A DNA stretch of 64,000 nucleotides, from contig CM071590.1 of NCBI GenBank assembly GCA_036429605.1, positions 248,001-312,000 of the forward strand, written 5' to 3'. The DNA comes from Cladobotryum mycophilum. Its lineage: Eukaryota; Ascomycota; Sordariomycetes; Hypocreales; Hypocreaceae. The notes below the pieces were generated by a model. That model ran no database searches. It had not been told where the DNA came from and saw nothing but the letters and a program-made list of their open reading frames with translations. Positions 1 to 12,399 of the stretch are shown here, piece after piece; position 1 is the first letter of the stretch; each line of letters begins with the position of its first letter. The position numbers and the translations under genes are program-made.

Positions 1-3000
1 GAAAGGACTTGATACTTCGAGAGCGAGCAGCCGACCAAGTAATACAAAGTCACCAATAAAGAATCCCATGAATATTGCCGAGAGATGGAAGGATTTATAC
101 TCCCCCTATACACTTGAAACTCAGACATGCATACACTCGCATGCGTTGTTGGGCCTGTCGCCGGGCGAGTCTGGTGTTGAGGATTAGCCATGCATGCAGT
201 TGGGTGCTTAGCCAGCCTTCATCTTACTCAAAAAGTCCGAAATGGCTCAGACTCTCTGCAGCAATTGTCTTTGAGTCTTGAACTATTCCTGCCACTGTCA
301 AGGCAGACGTCCTTCTTCTTAACAAAAGAGCTGATGGAAGGGCAGTGAATGAGGGAGTGGGCTCGAATTCCTATGAGTATTAATGTGTAAACCAGGGCTT
401 ACATGGTACCCTAAATGATCACATCGTAATACTCATCGCACATTCCTCCGTAGTCGTCTATTATGACACCTAGAAAGGCACTTGAAGCACTGCTTTTAAT
501 GCAATGTACTTGAGTACTCGATGATACAGATGCCGGCCCGAATTGGCGGTTGGCATTGTAGACTCGTCGCCCAAGACCTGACTTGTGTTGGCGGCAGGCC
601 CGTGACGGGATGAAAGTCTCAGGACCAGGAGGGTTCTCTTCCAATCACAATTTATCAGTCAAGACACGGCATTGGGGACATGGACTTGGGTGTCAATGCG
701 CTTTGGCGACGGGTGACTGCAAATGTTACCGATGGGATTCGTGATTCCGTCACTTGACCCTTCCATTTTTGCATTGGCATTGTCTTAGGTCCTGTACGAT
801 TCGTCACAGCTAAACATCTCAAGAACGCAGCTTCAGCAGTGAGGAACTTTGCTACAACTCTGTAGCTTGAGGAAAATGTGCTATCCGTCGGACACGGGTA
901 TTATGGAACTCTCCTCGATCGCTCTCAACTCGCTGATTGCTAGTGGGCTAATTGTGCGGCCATCAGCAGCCATATCAGTTCATCTTGGGTTATCGGAGGA
1001 AGAATAGCTTGCTGAGCGAGTCCTTGTCTCGCCAGAATCTTCAACGGACGATGAGAGTGGCCACATTCTCTCTCCTTCTGCAGCAACCTGGATTGGCCCT
1101 GTTCACACCAGAGCAATGGGTTAACGTAAATACCCGGCAACTGAATCTACTCATGACCATTTTTATCAATTGAACAAGGTTGGATACCTATCAACCTGTA
1201 CTTCATTCACCACTAAAAGAGGTTCCTCTTGCGTCGCAAAGGGGCTTTGAGATAATTGCAGCAGCAGTGACGACGCTTCAATTGCGCAGGTATGAGTCGA
1301 GCGAGGATTAGCCTGAAGTCGTTGCCTTCAACTTTATAAATTGAGAGAGCAGATTGAGTCTTGGAGTCCACGAACAACCGGACTGCGTGTCGGCTAACTC
1401 AAGATAGGCGCTGAGCATGTAGTGATGCGCTTGTAAGATCCTGCAAGAAGCCTACTCATCGGTGCGAAACCGTTGACACGATGGAAATGGCATGAAAATG
1501 CGTCTATAAATAACCCTTGTTTACCCTTGGAGTCCTTTCACTAACAAAGCCTCCTTCGTCCACTAGGTATTTGTCTCCAATGACGCATCATTACCGAGTG
1601 TCGTTTGACCTTTACCTTCTCGCCTGGGTGTGAATATGACGGCAAGCCGATCCTCAGTAATGGAGATGTCTTATCATGTCTTCACTAAGGCATTTGGAAC
1701 TTCATTGCATGGCATCGTGAGGACACCCCCTGCGTCCATACTTGGGATCCATATTTTCTTTTAATAATTATTGGGCAATATTGTCTGTGCCAGTTCGCCA
1801 GGGTTGTCTACAATTGCCATGCCATACATATGGCGAACTGTCTATATGGAGATCAAAGAGTAGCTGGAAAGAGACTAATGAGGGTGTGATAGATCTGGAT
1901 TTGCCGTGACTTCGCCGGGTCCGCGATGAGGGCCGTTGCCTTCTGGATCGACTTGTGGCGGAGATATATTTCACCTCTCGTTATTGGTCAAACTGACATT
2001 TCTTTGCAAGTACCTGCTATGGACTGCAACATCGTGCCAACGGATGAAGGGAAAAAGTCGAATGTCGACTCTAAGCAATCTGAGTGCACGTATTCGGATT
2101 AATCCTCCACACCTTGCTTGCCTTGTGCCTTCATCCGCCCGAGGAAGAATGGCAATATCTACATTATACACGTTCACCGTGAGGACGGCGATCCCAATTC
2201 CACGGAGGACAAAATACTGAAACAAAGGGATTTGCCACCAGCTTACGAAGCATGCCCTGTGCATATGTCCGATCTCATCGAGGATCCGATTGGCATACCT
2301 GGTATCTTTCCTCTGATTGGCTTTGGACAAATAATATTTCTCAGCATGGAAAGACTGCCGTGTAACCCGGTCTTGATGCGCTGTCATGGCGAATATGGGT
2401 GGCAAATATTGAGGATTATCAATCCTTGCCCGGCTTGCAAACGCGTCTGAGAAATGATCGCTGTCGATGCTGCTCATGCATGTCAATTAGACAATGCGAT
2501 GGTGTGCTTGGTACAGCGCTGTCTTTCCTACCAGAGTGGGACTCATCGTCGGAAACTTCTCGTGCGTATCCAAAACATGGATCAAGTTCGATTATTGATA
2601 GAGGCCTCGAAGTCTGACTCAGTGTTTGCATATGGGAGCGTATCGGTGAGCCACAATCGACAACGTCATCATGCCTCTGCTTTATGATGGTCAACATCCT
2701 GCGAGACGGTAAGTCAACAGGGAGCATTCTCGGTGTCTCTTCACAGTGGCGGTAATTGAATGGCGACACCACTCAGCCGCAAGCCCTCTGAAATTATGCA
2801 ACGGAAGCGCCAATGCAATATGAGGATGGTACTCCGTACACCGCATCCAATCATTGGCTGTTGTGTAAGGGGGGGGCATCTTGAGATTTCCTCCCTCAGC
2901 CCGACTTTCCGAGAATATGCAGCGCGTGCGTAGCGGTGTCGAATTGGGCGGCACGACGGTTCTATCACCTCCTTATGTTGAGCGATAGACCTGCTTGGTG

Positions 3001-4375
3001 TCGCAGTCCCCCTAAAAGCTTGGTGGAGGCGGTAATGCTATATCGCAACCACCATACAGGGTGAGGATGAGCGATGTGAATTATATTTATTTCACGATGG
3101 CAATCATATTGGATGGCTAAAGTGATAGGTCATTTGTTGGATGCAGGCGCGAAGTCAGATGGACTTTGTGCATGGTCTTGCGGGACTGGCGTGCCGATGC
3201 CGGACGTGCAGGCAAGCAATTAAGTGCCCGCAAGTGGACGAGAGTGTTGGGAGAATGAGGATGCCTGAGACTCGGGATGCTGGCTAATAAAGATTCACGG
3301 TGGTACTGAATTGTAATGTGTGACACGGCAATATACATACAGAGCGCAATTCGATCGCGATGGATGCCGGCATTCTGAATCGGGGCTATTAATTAGGGGA
3401 AGATGAGAGCTACTCCGAAAGAGAAGCGAGGTATGGTGTGGTAGTTTTTGCTTGTTTGCTTGGCCTGATCTGTCTGACAGGGATACGCACGCATGCTCCA
3501 TGCGTGAAGCTCATAGAGTGGCCTGGAATTCTTCATTCGGAGAGAGCATCCTGAAAAGAAATCCGGGATTATGTCCATCAATGGTATCAACCCTGATGAT
3601 TGAGGTATCCAGCTGCATCATGAAAGAAACTCTGACTAGCAATTAAACTTCGTCTTCGCTTTCTTGGTTAAAGCTTGGAGACAGGCGCGGGATGAGGAAA
3701 CGGAGCCAACTGCAGCCACAAATATTTGGCCTCGCCACCTGTTTAGCATCTGATTCTAACTCGGATCTGGAACCTTGAGTCTCAGATACCATCGAATGCC
3801 CGGAGTAAAGTGCCATTGACAATGACTTGCATAGTATCTTCTACTTGTACACATGGCCATCATTATTGGATCGCAAGGGGAATGCACGGATAGCGTTGGC
3901 ACACTCTCTTTGCCTCTGGCACTGTGTGTCCATCACAGAGCGGGAGGGTTGGCGCCATGATAATGAGCACGATTCCTCACTAGACAAGAGCCTCGTCGAA
4001 TTGAGCGACTGTGGCTTACGCTATCTGATGCGACATTTCCTGTGGAGTGTGACATGAGCTGTCAGACTTATCGAAAGAAATCTTAGGGTCCGAGTTAGTG
4101 ACCCTCCATCTTTGCCCAAATCTCGCTTGAATTGGCTGTCTGGATGAGTACCCACCTTGAAAGAAGAAACGCGATTCTCGGAGTGATGAGGAAAAATTAA
4201 GACATGCTCCCCCTGACATCTCAGTGATCTCACACACACGCACGCAATAAATATCTTGCCCCTCCTCTCCGCCGTGAATGTGCATGTCTGATAGTGTTTT
4301 GCGGGTTGTTTCCAACGCCGCTCGCCATCTCCCAAGAGCGTGGCTGTCCCCAGTGAGCTGCCGTCTTCTGTCAAT
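1..4375. other. Region without a supportable gene
   Basis: I see no recognisable protein, RNA gene or transposon here. The longest open frame, on the minus strand at 1971-2486, has no motif I know and is opposed by a 110-codon frame at 2118-2450 on the plus strand that looks no less protein-like, so neither is called. One copy of the recurrent motif TACTCCGTAC lies at 2830-2839. Decayed mobile DNA is possible but not shown. Confidence 0.5.
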
Positions 4376-6194
4376 ATGTTGACCGCGCCATCATCACCAG
4401 ACGCGCCAGTAGAAGAGCGCCCAAGGGAGTCCCCGTACGCGGCGCAAAGACGTGCGTTAGGATGGCGCGCATCTGAAGCATTCGTGACGTTTTCGGCCAC
4501 CCTTGCCATCTGCACTGTGAGTTGAGCATTTTATGCGACTCCAGGCGTGACCTAAACTAATCAATCAATGATAGGACACGATTGTATACGATCTCGTTAG
4601 TACCGTCCAGTCATCCCCAGTTGCTAGAAGCATTTTAACCCGACTTGCCCTTCACAGGTGATCCCATTTTTGCCACAGCTCTTTACGGGTCGACTTGGAA
4701 CGCCTCCAGATCAAGGTACAGCAAAGAACTGCTTCCACCCTTGGCCATTAGTCGGGTGCTAAATTGAGTCCGTCATAGTTGAAAAATGGACCGCTTTAAC
4801 GCTCGAAGCATTTGGATTGAGCCAATTGGTGTTCACATGTAGGAGAGATTTGATCGAGTCGACTAAAGAGACCACACTGACAGCTTCATGTAGGGATTGC
4901 AGGATATATCGTTGACCGAAGCGTATCGAAGAGCGCACCCATGATTGCTGGCCTCATCATTCTACTTTTTTCGACATCCCTCTTCTTTCTCGGCACGACT
5001 GAATATATGATAATATTGGCTCGCGGTGTGCAGGGTGCTTCGTCAGGGCTTGTCTGGGTGTCGGCTATGTCGTTCTTGGTCTCCCAAGTCGACGAGGAGA
5101 ATATTGGTGTTTGCATGGGCTACACAACTTTAGGAATGACTGTTGGCGAACTCATTGGACCGCTTCTGGGAGGCACCCTGTACGACAGAGCAGGTCATTG
5201 GGCTGTATATGCTGTCGTCTCCACCCTTGTCCTTATAGACTTGGGCGTACGCCTTATGGTGAAGGAGATTCAGAAGAACCCATCATACTTGGTCAAGAAC
5301 AGTATAGAGACCTCTGAAACCGATCCGCTTCTTGGAGATGGACAAAGAACGAACGGAACATTGACTGCGTCGTCAAGCACAGGATGTGGCTCAGAATCAG
5401 CCGGTTCATCTACACCTACCGCAAGCACCGATAACACCGACTCCGAATCCATCTCATCCATGAGCAGCGAGGATCTGAAGGGGCGTGGGGCGGTTGATGA
5501 GCTGAGGACCCTGGGATGGAACTGTATCTCGAGCGTTCTGGGCTTGATTGTAGTCAGCACTGTGCGTTTCGGATTCGAGGCTGTAAGTGTTTCTTGCTCT
5601 GATGCTATACGTGAAAGGAATCTAACATCTAATTAGGTCATTCCTCTGTTCGTTCTCCGGCATTTCTCCTGGTCAGCAAGTGTCAGTGGAGGGGTCATGT
5701 CGTGCCTCCTTCTCCCCAACATTGCGAGCCCTCTTCTTGGCAAATTCACATCCGTCCATGGCCCTCGATGGTTTAGTTCCATCGGCCTTTTTGTAAGCGG
5801 CATGTTTCTATTGACGCTCTGTTTTTTGACCGGGGACGACCCAAAGACCCGTGTGCTGTTCGTCTTCAACGTGATAGCGATTGGGGTAGGTGTCGCTACC
5901 ACGACCATCACGCACGGCATTGCTCTATCTGTTGCGTCGCCAAGGGCCGAAGAGATTGCAGCGCGCGCAAAGGCCACTGGGCAGAAGTTGAGTTGGGGCT
6001 TGCGGCTCATCACACCGGGCATGATGATGAGTGGGCTGACCAGCTCTTGGGCTATGGCTATGTTTTTTGGCCCTGCCAGCGCCAATTTCCTCCATTTCAC
6101 GACGAATGAAGGATTTATACGATTATGTCTATTTTGGTCCTTCTTATGTATGGCCGTGGGATTGTATTCGATGTTTTCATGGAGAAAATGGTAA
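4376..6194 (+). CDS. MFS transporter, vesicular amine transporter-like
   Basis: Predicted 12-span major facilitator of the fungal group related to vesicular amine transporters, so probably a drug or amine/proton antiporter; the substrate cannot be told from sequence. I read six exons: 4376-4516, 4575-4595, 4658-4715, 4779-4828, 4884-5582 and 5637-6194, which join without a break to give 508 residues. Exon 2 has only seven codons (DTIVYDL) and runs on into VIPFLPQLF, the usual first-helix pattern of this family. The IAGYIVDRS segment corresponds to the conserved loop 2-3 (G.xADR-like). A long Ser/Thr/Asp-rich cytosolic loop (about residues 230-290) separates the two six-helix halves. The start is the first ATG in frame with exon 1; the frame stays open upstream only to a GTG at 4340. 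Small exon boundaries are my inference. The 3' side holds a strong hairpin before the next gene. Confidence 0.8.
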
Positions 6195-6360
6195 CGACTT
6201 GGATGATTCATTGCAATAGATAAATGGTGCTCATAGCGACTGGGTTCTGGCTTTGGGGTTGATTATAAACACAAGCTGTAATAATACGTTAATAAGACAT
6301 CGCTTTTACTTTGGTCCGGTGGTGTCCATTGTCCGTTGTCCACTGCAGCATGATGAGTTG

Positions 6361-6415
6361 TTGTGTATCATAAGAACCTTGATGGCCACGTTCAAAAGGC
6401 CATCAAGGTACACAA
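6361..6415. repeat. Inverted repeat / strong hairpin
   Basis: Two perfect 12-base arms, ACCTTGATGGCC at 6376-6387 and GGCCATCAAGGT at 6398-6409, flank a 10-base loop. An outer pair of arms, TTGTGTA at 6361-6367 and TACACAA at 6409-6415, shares one base with the inner arm and extends the stem past an 8-base one-sided bulge. It lies about 170 bases after the transporter stop and 210 bases before the next start codon. It could be a 3'-end structure, a small foldback element or chance. Confidence 0.75.
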
Positions 6416-6624
6416 TGACATTCGACCATTCAATGGCGACGATTAGATTAGAATGCTTACGCTGTTTATCAAGGTGCTCAACCGTGGGTTTGCTTTAATG
6501 AAAACACTGTCTAATAAGGTCAGAGGAGAGGTTAAATCATCCTATATCTTGTTACATCCTTCTACCACTCTCTATCATCACTCATATAACACAGTTGAAG
6601 TTGTTCACCGTAATAACCAACAAC

Positions 6625-8309
6625 ATGCAAGGGGAAGAAGACATATACGACATAATAGTCGTCGGCGCCGGTCCATGTGGCCTTGCTACTGCAGCCCGTC
6701 TCAGAGAGCATACTCCGGCAGCGCTATTTACAGCTGAAGAGCATCGCAGATATCATTGGATCGGCAAGTATGGAAACAAACTCACACTCAAACATGTCCG
6801 TAGTGGCAAGATAAGTTCTGGTAGAGACACCAAAGCTCCTCGTTCAGAGTACAACATGCTTATCCTCGATGCCACGGACGACAAGTGGATGGGCCGATGG
6901 AACCGGCTCTTCAAGACATACGACATATCTCATTTGCGAAGCCCAATGTTATGGCACGTCGATCCATTGGATAGGGACTCGCTCCTTGCGCATGCCTATG
7001 CACATCAACGCGAAGATGAGCTGGTTGAGATTCGGAATTGCGTTGGCAAGGAAATCAGCAAGCATGCAGCTAAGAAGAAGAAGAAGGCATGTCATCGAGC
7101 CTGTGGTGGCAAGTGAGTCCATGAAACTCACCCCGTGACTTGCATTCGCGACTGACTAGTTCAAGACAAGAGGCGAGGATTGCCATTAATCTGAGGGAGC
7201 GAAACGACTATTACACTCCGTCCCAATCCCTCTTCTGTGACCATTGTGAGAAAGTCGCCGATCGTTACAAGCTTGGCTCACAAATCATACGCAAAGAAAC
7301 CGTAAAGGACATTGACTATGGAGAGATCACAGGGGTATCAATTAGTGGCGAGAAGCTCTTCACCGTGACTACTGGTCAAACAAGTCGCTATGCTCGAGCT
7401 GTCGTTCTGGCAGTTGGACCAGCCAACATACCCAAAATCCCGTCTCTTCCATCCATTCCAACGGACAGTCTTTCCCTTCGTCAAGCCTGCCACAGTATGC
7501 AGATTCGAGATTTTCCCGATCCCGTCATTCAACAACGAATGGCCCACCAGCGACGGACCAACATCCTCATTGTCGGTGGTGGGCTCACCTCTGCGCAACT
7601 ATCAGACCTTGCCATTCGTCGTGGTGTTACCAAAGTGTGGCACATTATGCGCGGGCCTTGTCGCGTGAAGCACTTTGATGTCGACCTGCAGTGGATGGGC
7701 AAATACAAGAATGCTGAGCAAGCACGTTTCTGGTCCGCCGACTCAGATGATGAGCGTCTAGAGATCCTCAAAATGGCGCGCGGAGGGGGAAGCATCACAC
7801 CACTCTTCTACAAAAGACTAAAGAATCACATTGCATCAGGAAAGCTTGAACTTCGAACGGAGACAATCCTAGTAGATGCGAAACTAGAGGATATTAATGG
7901 ATTAAGCATGTGGAAAATTGAGACAGAACCTCCATCGGCAAACATCCCACCTATGGACTACATATACTTTGCAACGGGTATCCAAACAGACTATTCATCA
8001 CTGCCTTATCTGCAGACAATGATGAAGAAGTATCCAATCCACGGGCATGGTGGTTTTCCATGCATCAGCGACGATCTCATGTGGAAAGACGACGTGCCCT
8101 TGTTCCTTGTGGGTAGGCTAGCAGCTCTGAGACTTGGGCCCGCAGCACCAAATATTGGAGGTGCGAAAATAGGAGCAGAACGGGTGGCGTGGGCGATTGA
8201 GGATCTCATTCAGCCTCAGGGTGAAAGTGAGTTGGTGGAGGAAGATACAGATCTTGCCCGTTACCTTTCCGGCCAAGGGAACATGTACAGCACACTCAGC
8301 GATGAGTAA
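6625..8309 (+). CDS. FAD-dependent monooxygenase-like protein (ornithine/lysine N-monooxygenase-related fold)
   Basis: Flavoprotein of the two-dinucleotide-binding-domain group, as in N-hydroxylating and flavin monooxygenases; most likely an NADPH- and O2-dependent oxidase or hydroxylase of unknown substrate. Two exons, 6625-7112 and 7160-8309, join in frame (intron with GTGAGT donor) to give 545 residues. The FAD Rossmann motif GAGPCG lies near residue 17 and the second nucleotide fold is marked by VGGGLTSAQ near residue 300. YYTPSQSLF lies between them, and the ATG motif YFATGIQTD is near residue 445; such an ATG motif is typical of this superfamily. A run of five lysines just before the intron is unusual. 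The ATG at 6625 is chosen because the Rossmann strand begins about 10 residues later; the frame upstream has only a TTG. Proteins of this type are often called L-ornithine 5-monooxygenase-like in fungi, but no siderophore synthetase is nearby, so that role is not supported. Confidence 0.85.
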
Positions 8310-8505
8310 AGGATTCATCATGTGAAGGCAATTCACGGCACTGTAGATATTTCGTATGAATCGACTTTATCAAAATTTGCTTGGCTGAATTATTTCCACT
8401 TTTCTTCATCCCTCCGGTCATTAATCATGCAGCAAAAACAACAAACATTAACCGTGATCAAGAGCTCGCATGCCTCGCATCATCGAGTCCCCCACTAAGG
8501 GGTAC
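8310..8505. other. Convergent intergenic gap
   Basis: Short 3'-to-3' space between the monooxygenase (+) and the sugar transporter (-). Nothing further is seen. Confidence 0.6.
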
Positions 8506-10488
8506 TCAGCGATATCTCAGCCCCGGGGCCCGTTCAAGATCGCCCTCGCTGCTATCCAGGCCCTCCAAATGACCATCCCGCTGTTGGACCATGACGGCCT
8601 TCTGAAGAGCAGCACGCGGTGGCCACTTGGCATTGAAAACTTCGTCCAGCTCTTCAAGGGTTCTTCCTCGGGTCTCAACACCAAAGAAGAACCAGCAGCA
8701 GCCATAAATAAGATTTAGGCCGACAAAGATGAGGTAGTATCTCCAGTCGATGGCATCAAGAGCGATGGCCGTCACGAATGTGTTGTATAGGTTGGCGCAG
8801 TTGGAGAGAATAACATGCTATAGAGTCTTAGCTTCATGATATTTTTTTGTTCTTTTTTCCTTTCGGAGAGGAGATAAACTTACCACACCCATACCCTTGG
8901 CACGAGTTGGCGTAGACAATACTTCGGCACAGTACGTGGCGGTAAGAGGCGTGTACACAAACGAGTAAGCACAGCCAAACAGGAAAATCTATGCAATGGT
9001 TAGCAACGTATACCACATCTGGGTACAGTTTCGGCTCACAAATGCCACACCGCCATTAGACAGAGTTGAGCTAACATGCGCAGGTTTGCCCTCAAACTTG
9101 CTGGAGAAGCCCGTCACACCTGCAAAGAGGCCGGCCAGGACAATACTTCCAACCCAGAGCTTTGTACGACGACCGATGCGATCATTTGTAGCAGAACCAG
9201 CTACTGCGCCAGCACATGATACAATCGAGTTCATGAAATTGAGCAACAGACGACGCTCAGTCGATTGGATTCCAACCAGCTTGTACATGGAAGGCAGATA
9301 GTACGTCAACACAGAGTTACCTGACAGCTGCGCAAAGATGGACATGAAGCCCATCATGGTAAATCGCCAACGGGCATTGCGGGTGTTGACCAATGCGAAG
9401 TAGTTCCACACACTGGACGACTTTTGCAGCTCGATGCTGTTCTCGAATTCGCGGAGCTCAAGTTGCACCATGGGATGGTTCGTGTCGCCGCCGCCGTGGT
9501 ACTTGGCCAGAATCGCCGCCGCTTCTTCTTTCTTCCCCCACATTGTGAGCCATCGAGGCGATTCGGGGATGAAGAGGGCTCCGGTAAAGATCATCAAAGG
9601 GGGAAGATTTGGAGGCCAAGAGGCAGTCGAAAGGCGAGCTCGCTGTTGTTCTTGCTAGAGGCATAGGCCACACCTGTAGCCAAAATGGCGCCAGTGTAGA
9701 AGACTAGAAACAACAGAGTAAGTGATTTGCATCTTGGTCACGGACCGGGGGAGGAGTCCGTAGGTTGCCTTACAAGTATTGTAGTATCCAACTACTCGAG
9801 CTCTCCACTGAGGTGGTGCCAATTCGAGGGCGTACGTCGGAGCAGACGACGTTCCAATAGATACACCGAAACCCAGGATAAAACGGCCACCCAGCAAGTA
9901 GGCATCAGACTGTGCTGCCGTCTGAACAGCCGCGCCGATCACGATGAAGACAGACCCGCACATCATGCCGATTCGACGACCAAAATGATCACAAATGGGG
10001 CCGGTGAATAAAGATCCAATCATGTTACCAATGGTGTAAATCATCATTATGCTTCAAGCATATATACATGTCAGCAGCTACGCCAATGGCAAAGGGTGAA
10101 AAGGGTCGAAAAACTCACATGCCGGTAGTGGAGCCAAGTTCTTTGTGGTGGAAGTAATCTTTGTATTGTGTCATGGCATTGATCGCACTGAAGATGGACT
10201 GTGTCGTTGATCAGCTTCACGTCTCCAGTCATTGTTTGTACGCCGTCAACTCACGCCATCGAAGCCCGAAGCCGTCGCGTTCAGAGCTGCTACTAGCAGG
10301 ATGCAGTACAACTGAAGACTCGTCTTTGACCAAGGATCCAAAGGCGCTGCCGTAACAGTCTCGTAAAAGTGAGAATTTCCCTGGACCTCAGTGATCTTGC
10401 CAGCATTGGCCTTGTCGGCGATCGGATCGTTGTTGATCGAAACATTGTCCACGGCGGGCTCAAGCCCAGAGTCGGTCTTTTCCGTCAT
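8506..10488 (-). CDS. Sugar transporter (MFS, lactose-permease/hexose-transporter-like), one apparent frameshift
   Basis: Twelve-span sugar porter of the plasma membrane, in the group annotated in fungi as lactose permease or hexose transporter. Exons on the minus strand: 10488-10255, 10198-10119, 10051-9774, 9703-9040, 8988-8884 and 8817-8506. Family marks are ASGFDG in helix 1, DHFGRR in loop 2-3, GRFILGFG in helix 4, the PESPRWL signature, DRIGRRTKL in loop 8-9 and VETRGRTLEEL at the end of helix 12. Within the fourth exon the frame slips at a run of five G (plus strand) at 9599-9603; one more base there joins QIFP to PLMIFTGALF and gives 557 residues with the total length an exact multiple of three. 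I therefore treat the break as a probable sequencing deletion. If real, the protein would end just before the PESPRW motif. The 51-base intron after GGVAF can be read through for 16 codons but is needed for the next helix. Confidence 0.85.
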
Positions 10489-12399
10489 CTCGTCGTTTCT
10501 TGTTCGCCACGCACAAGAATTGCAAAGGTCGATGGAGAAGAAGAAGAGGATGTAAGATCGGCAGCTGGTCTTGCTTTTAAGATTGATCTACATTTTTAAC
10601 TTAATACCACCTTATGCGGAGTACCCCGTACTTGCATTCTATTCTAGCGACGCGGTATTCGGGGTCCAGTGTCTCATCTCTGCTTGTGTTGCATTCTGTC
10701 TCCGCGGCTACCACCCACATTCTCCACAGATGGCCAGACCCCCATCCTCAGGACCCCCACCGATGAGCCAGATCAATCAATAACCACTTGGCCGGGTCGA
10801 AGATGGAGGCATCCAGTTGAAGACGCTGAGTGGGTATTTTGCACGTGGCTTTGAAGCTCTAAGTCCTCTTCCCTTCTCATGATTGGCAAATGGTTGTAGT
10901 TTCTTTGTTCTAGCAAAATTGATCTCGCAGTCATGAATCAGTTTCAGTTCTTCACACTGACTGACTCTCACCTCCAATTTTTCTTACCCAATCTTTCGGA
11001 GCGTTGACCCCCACAAATGCGACATGCCCCGAGGCCAGGCCGTTGGAGACTGGGATCGTCCCCTGTTCATGATAAGCTCCTGGAGCTTGCATTTTCTCCG
11101 CATTTTCTTCACTTGGTTGCTGTGGCTTGCCGCAAGTTTTATCCGGATGGTGGATTTTTTGTTGGACAATCAGCCATTTTCGCGCCTCTTGAAAGCTCCA
11201 TCGCTGCAAGCTTCAACATGATACGAAGCTACCCGACATGAGGCATTGACAATGATGAACCTGGAGTCTACTCTAGCCTTCTTCTTTCATATTGAACCCC
11301 ACGAAGATCAAAAACCCCCCATGCATCACCCCAACGTTGCTCTGGCGGACGAGCTTCCATGACAGCTTTTATCAGAACGTTCCATCAACCCTTCTGACGC
11401 TCGGTCTAGACGCCGGACCGTCGCCCCCCACGGATGACCGTCCGTAACCAAAAATGGCTGCCCATGTATGCTTGGAGTTCTTAACCGGCGCTTCGCTTGA
11501 GTCTTACATGCTCTCGACTTGTCCAGGATCGTATCTCAAGCGAAGCTCCTCCGCATATTGATACCCCGCAGATATGGATCCATTTCTTTCCTTTCTCCAG
11601 ACAATTCTAGCGCGCCCTTCGAGGTTGATTATTCCCCCACAAATTGGAGATACTGCTTCCATGAACTGAGGCTGTCACCAGCGCACCGCTTTCCCGGGGA
11701 ATGTAATGGCTTGGTCAACGGATCTTGCATTGTAATTGTGTTACTTTATTTTTTCAGATAGCGGATCTCAAATTGAGCTATCGAACGCCATCAACCCCCA
11801 ATCATCTGCATACGAACTCTCTCTAATAGCACGTAGTTGCATCCAACTTACATCTGTTACATGCTGCTAGCTTGCTTCGAGTCACAAATAGCTACTTAGT
11901 ATACGTTGTGGAAATAATACAAGAGAGAATAGTCAGGAGCAAGCGTTGGCGAACGATAGCATTGTAGTCCCCATCATCTATGCCAATGCAACGTGAACTC
12001 GGATACTCCCTAAGAGGACCAAGTTATTTTTAACTTAGGCATCCGATGCATCGAGTGTCGCCTATGCAGTGATATCGGAGAAGATCACTGTAAAGATTCT
12101 CACTTCTAGACGTCCCAAAATAGGGAACTTGGAGAACCCAAGGTCAATCTATCATCCTTGGTCAAGTCGCTATATACTGGATCTCAACCTGAAGCTTCCA
12201 AAGCATTGGTAGCGAATGAGCATCGAGTTCGTCGCGGCAGTAATGCTTGGTGAGGATACCACTGGTGAAATGTTAATCCAGCCTACCCAAGGGCCTGCAA
12301 CGTCCCGCCGTGAGCGGTAACAGCCATGACAGCAGCGAGGCATCCCCCTGAACCCAGCCAAGGTCTAGAAATAAGTCTATTCTCAAAGCTGCAATCTAT
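10489..12399. other. Intergenic region upstream of sugar transporter and downstream of GMP synthase
   Basis: No gene recognised. The part next to 10488 should hold the sugar transporter promoter and leader. Open frames here (for example 10952-11209 minus and 11519-11761 plus) have no known motif and no paired splice sites that extend them. Confidence 0.5.

Noticed and set aside
1971..2486. 171-codon minus-strand open frame
   Set aside because: No motif and no homology that I can see. A plus-strand frame at 2118-2450 is equally protein-like, so a gene is not supported on either strand.
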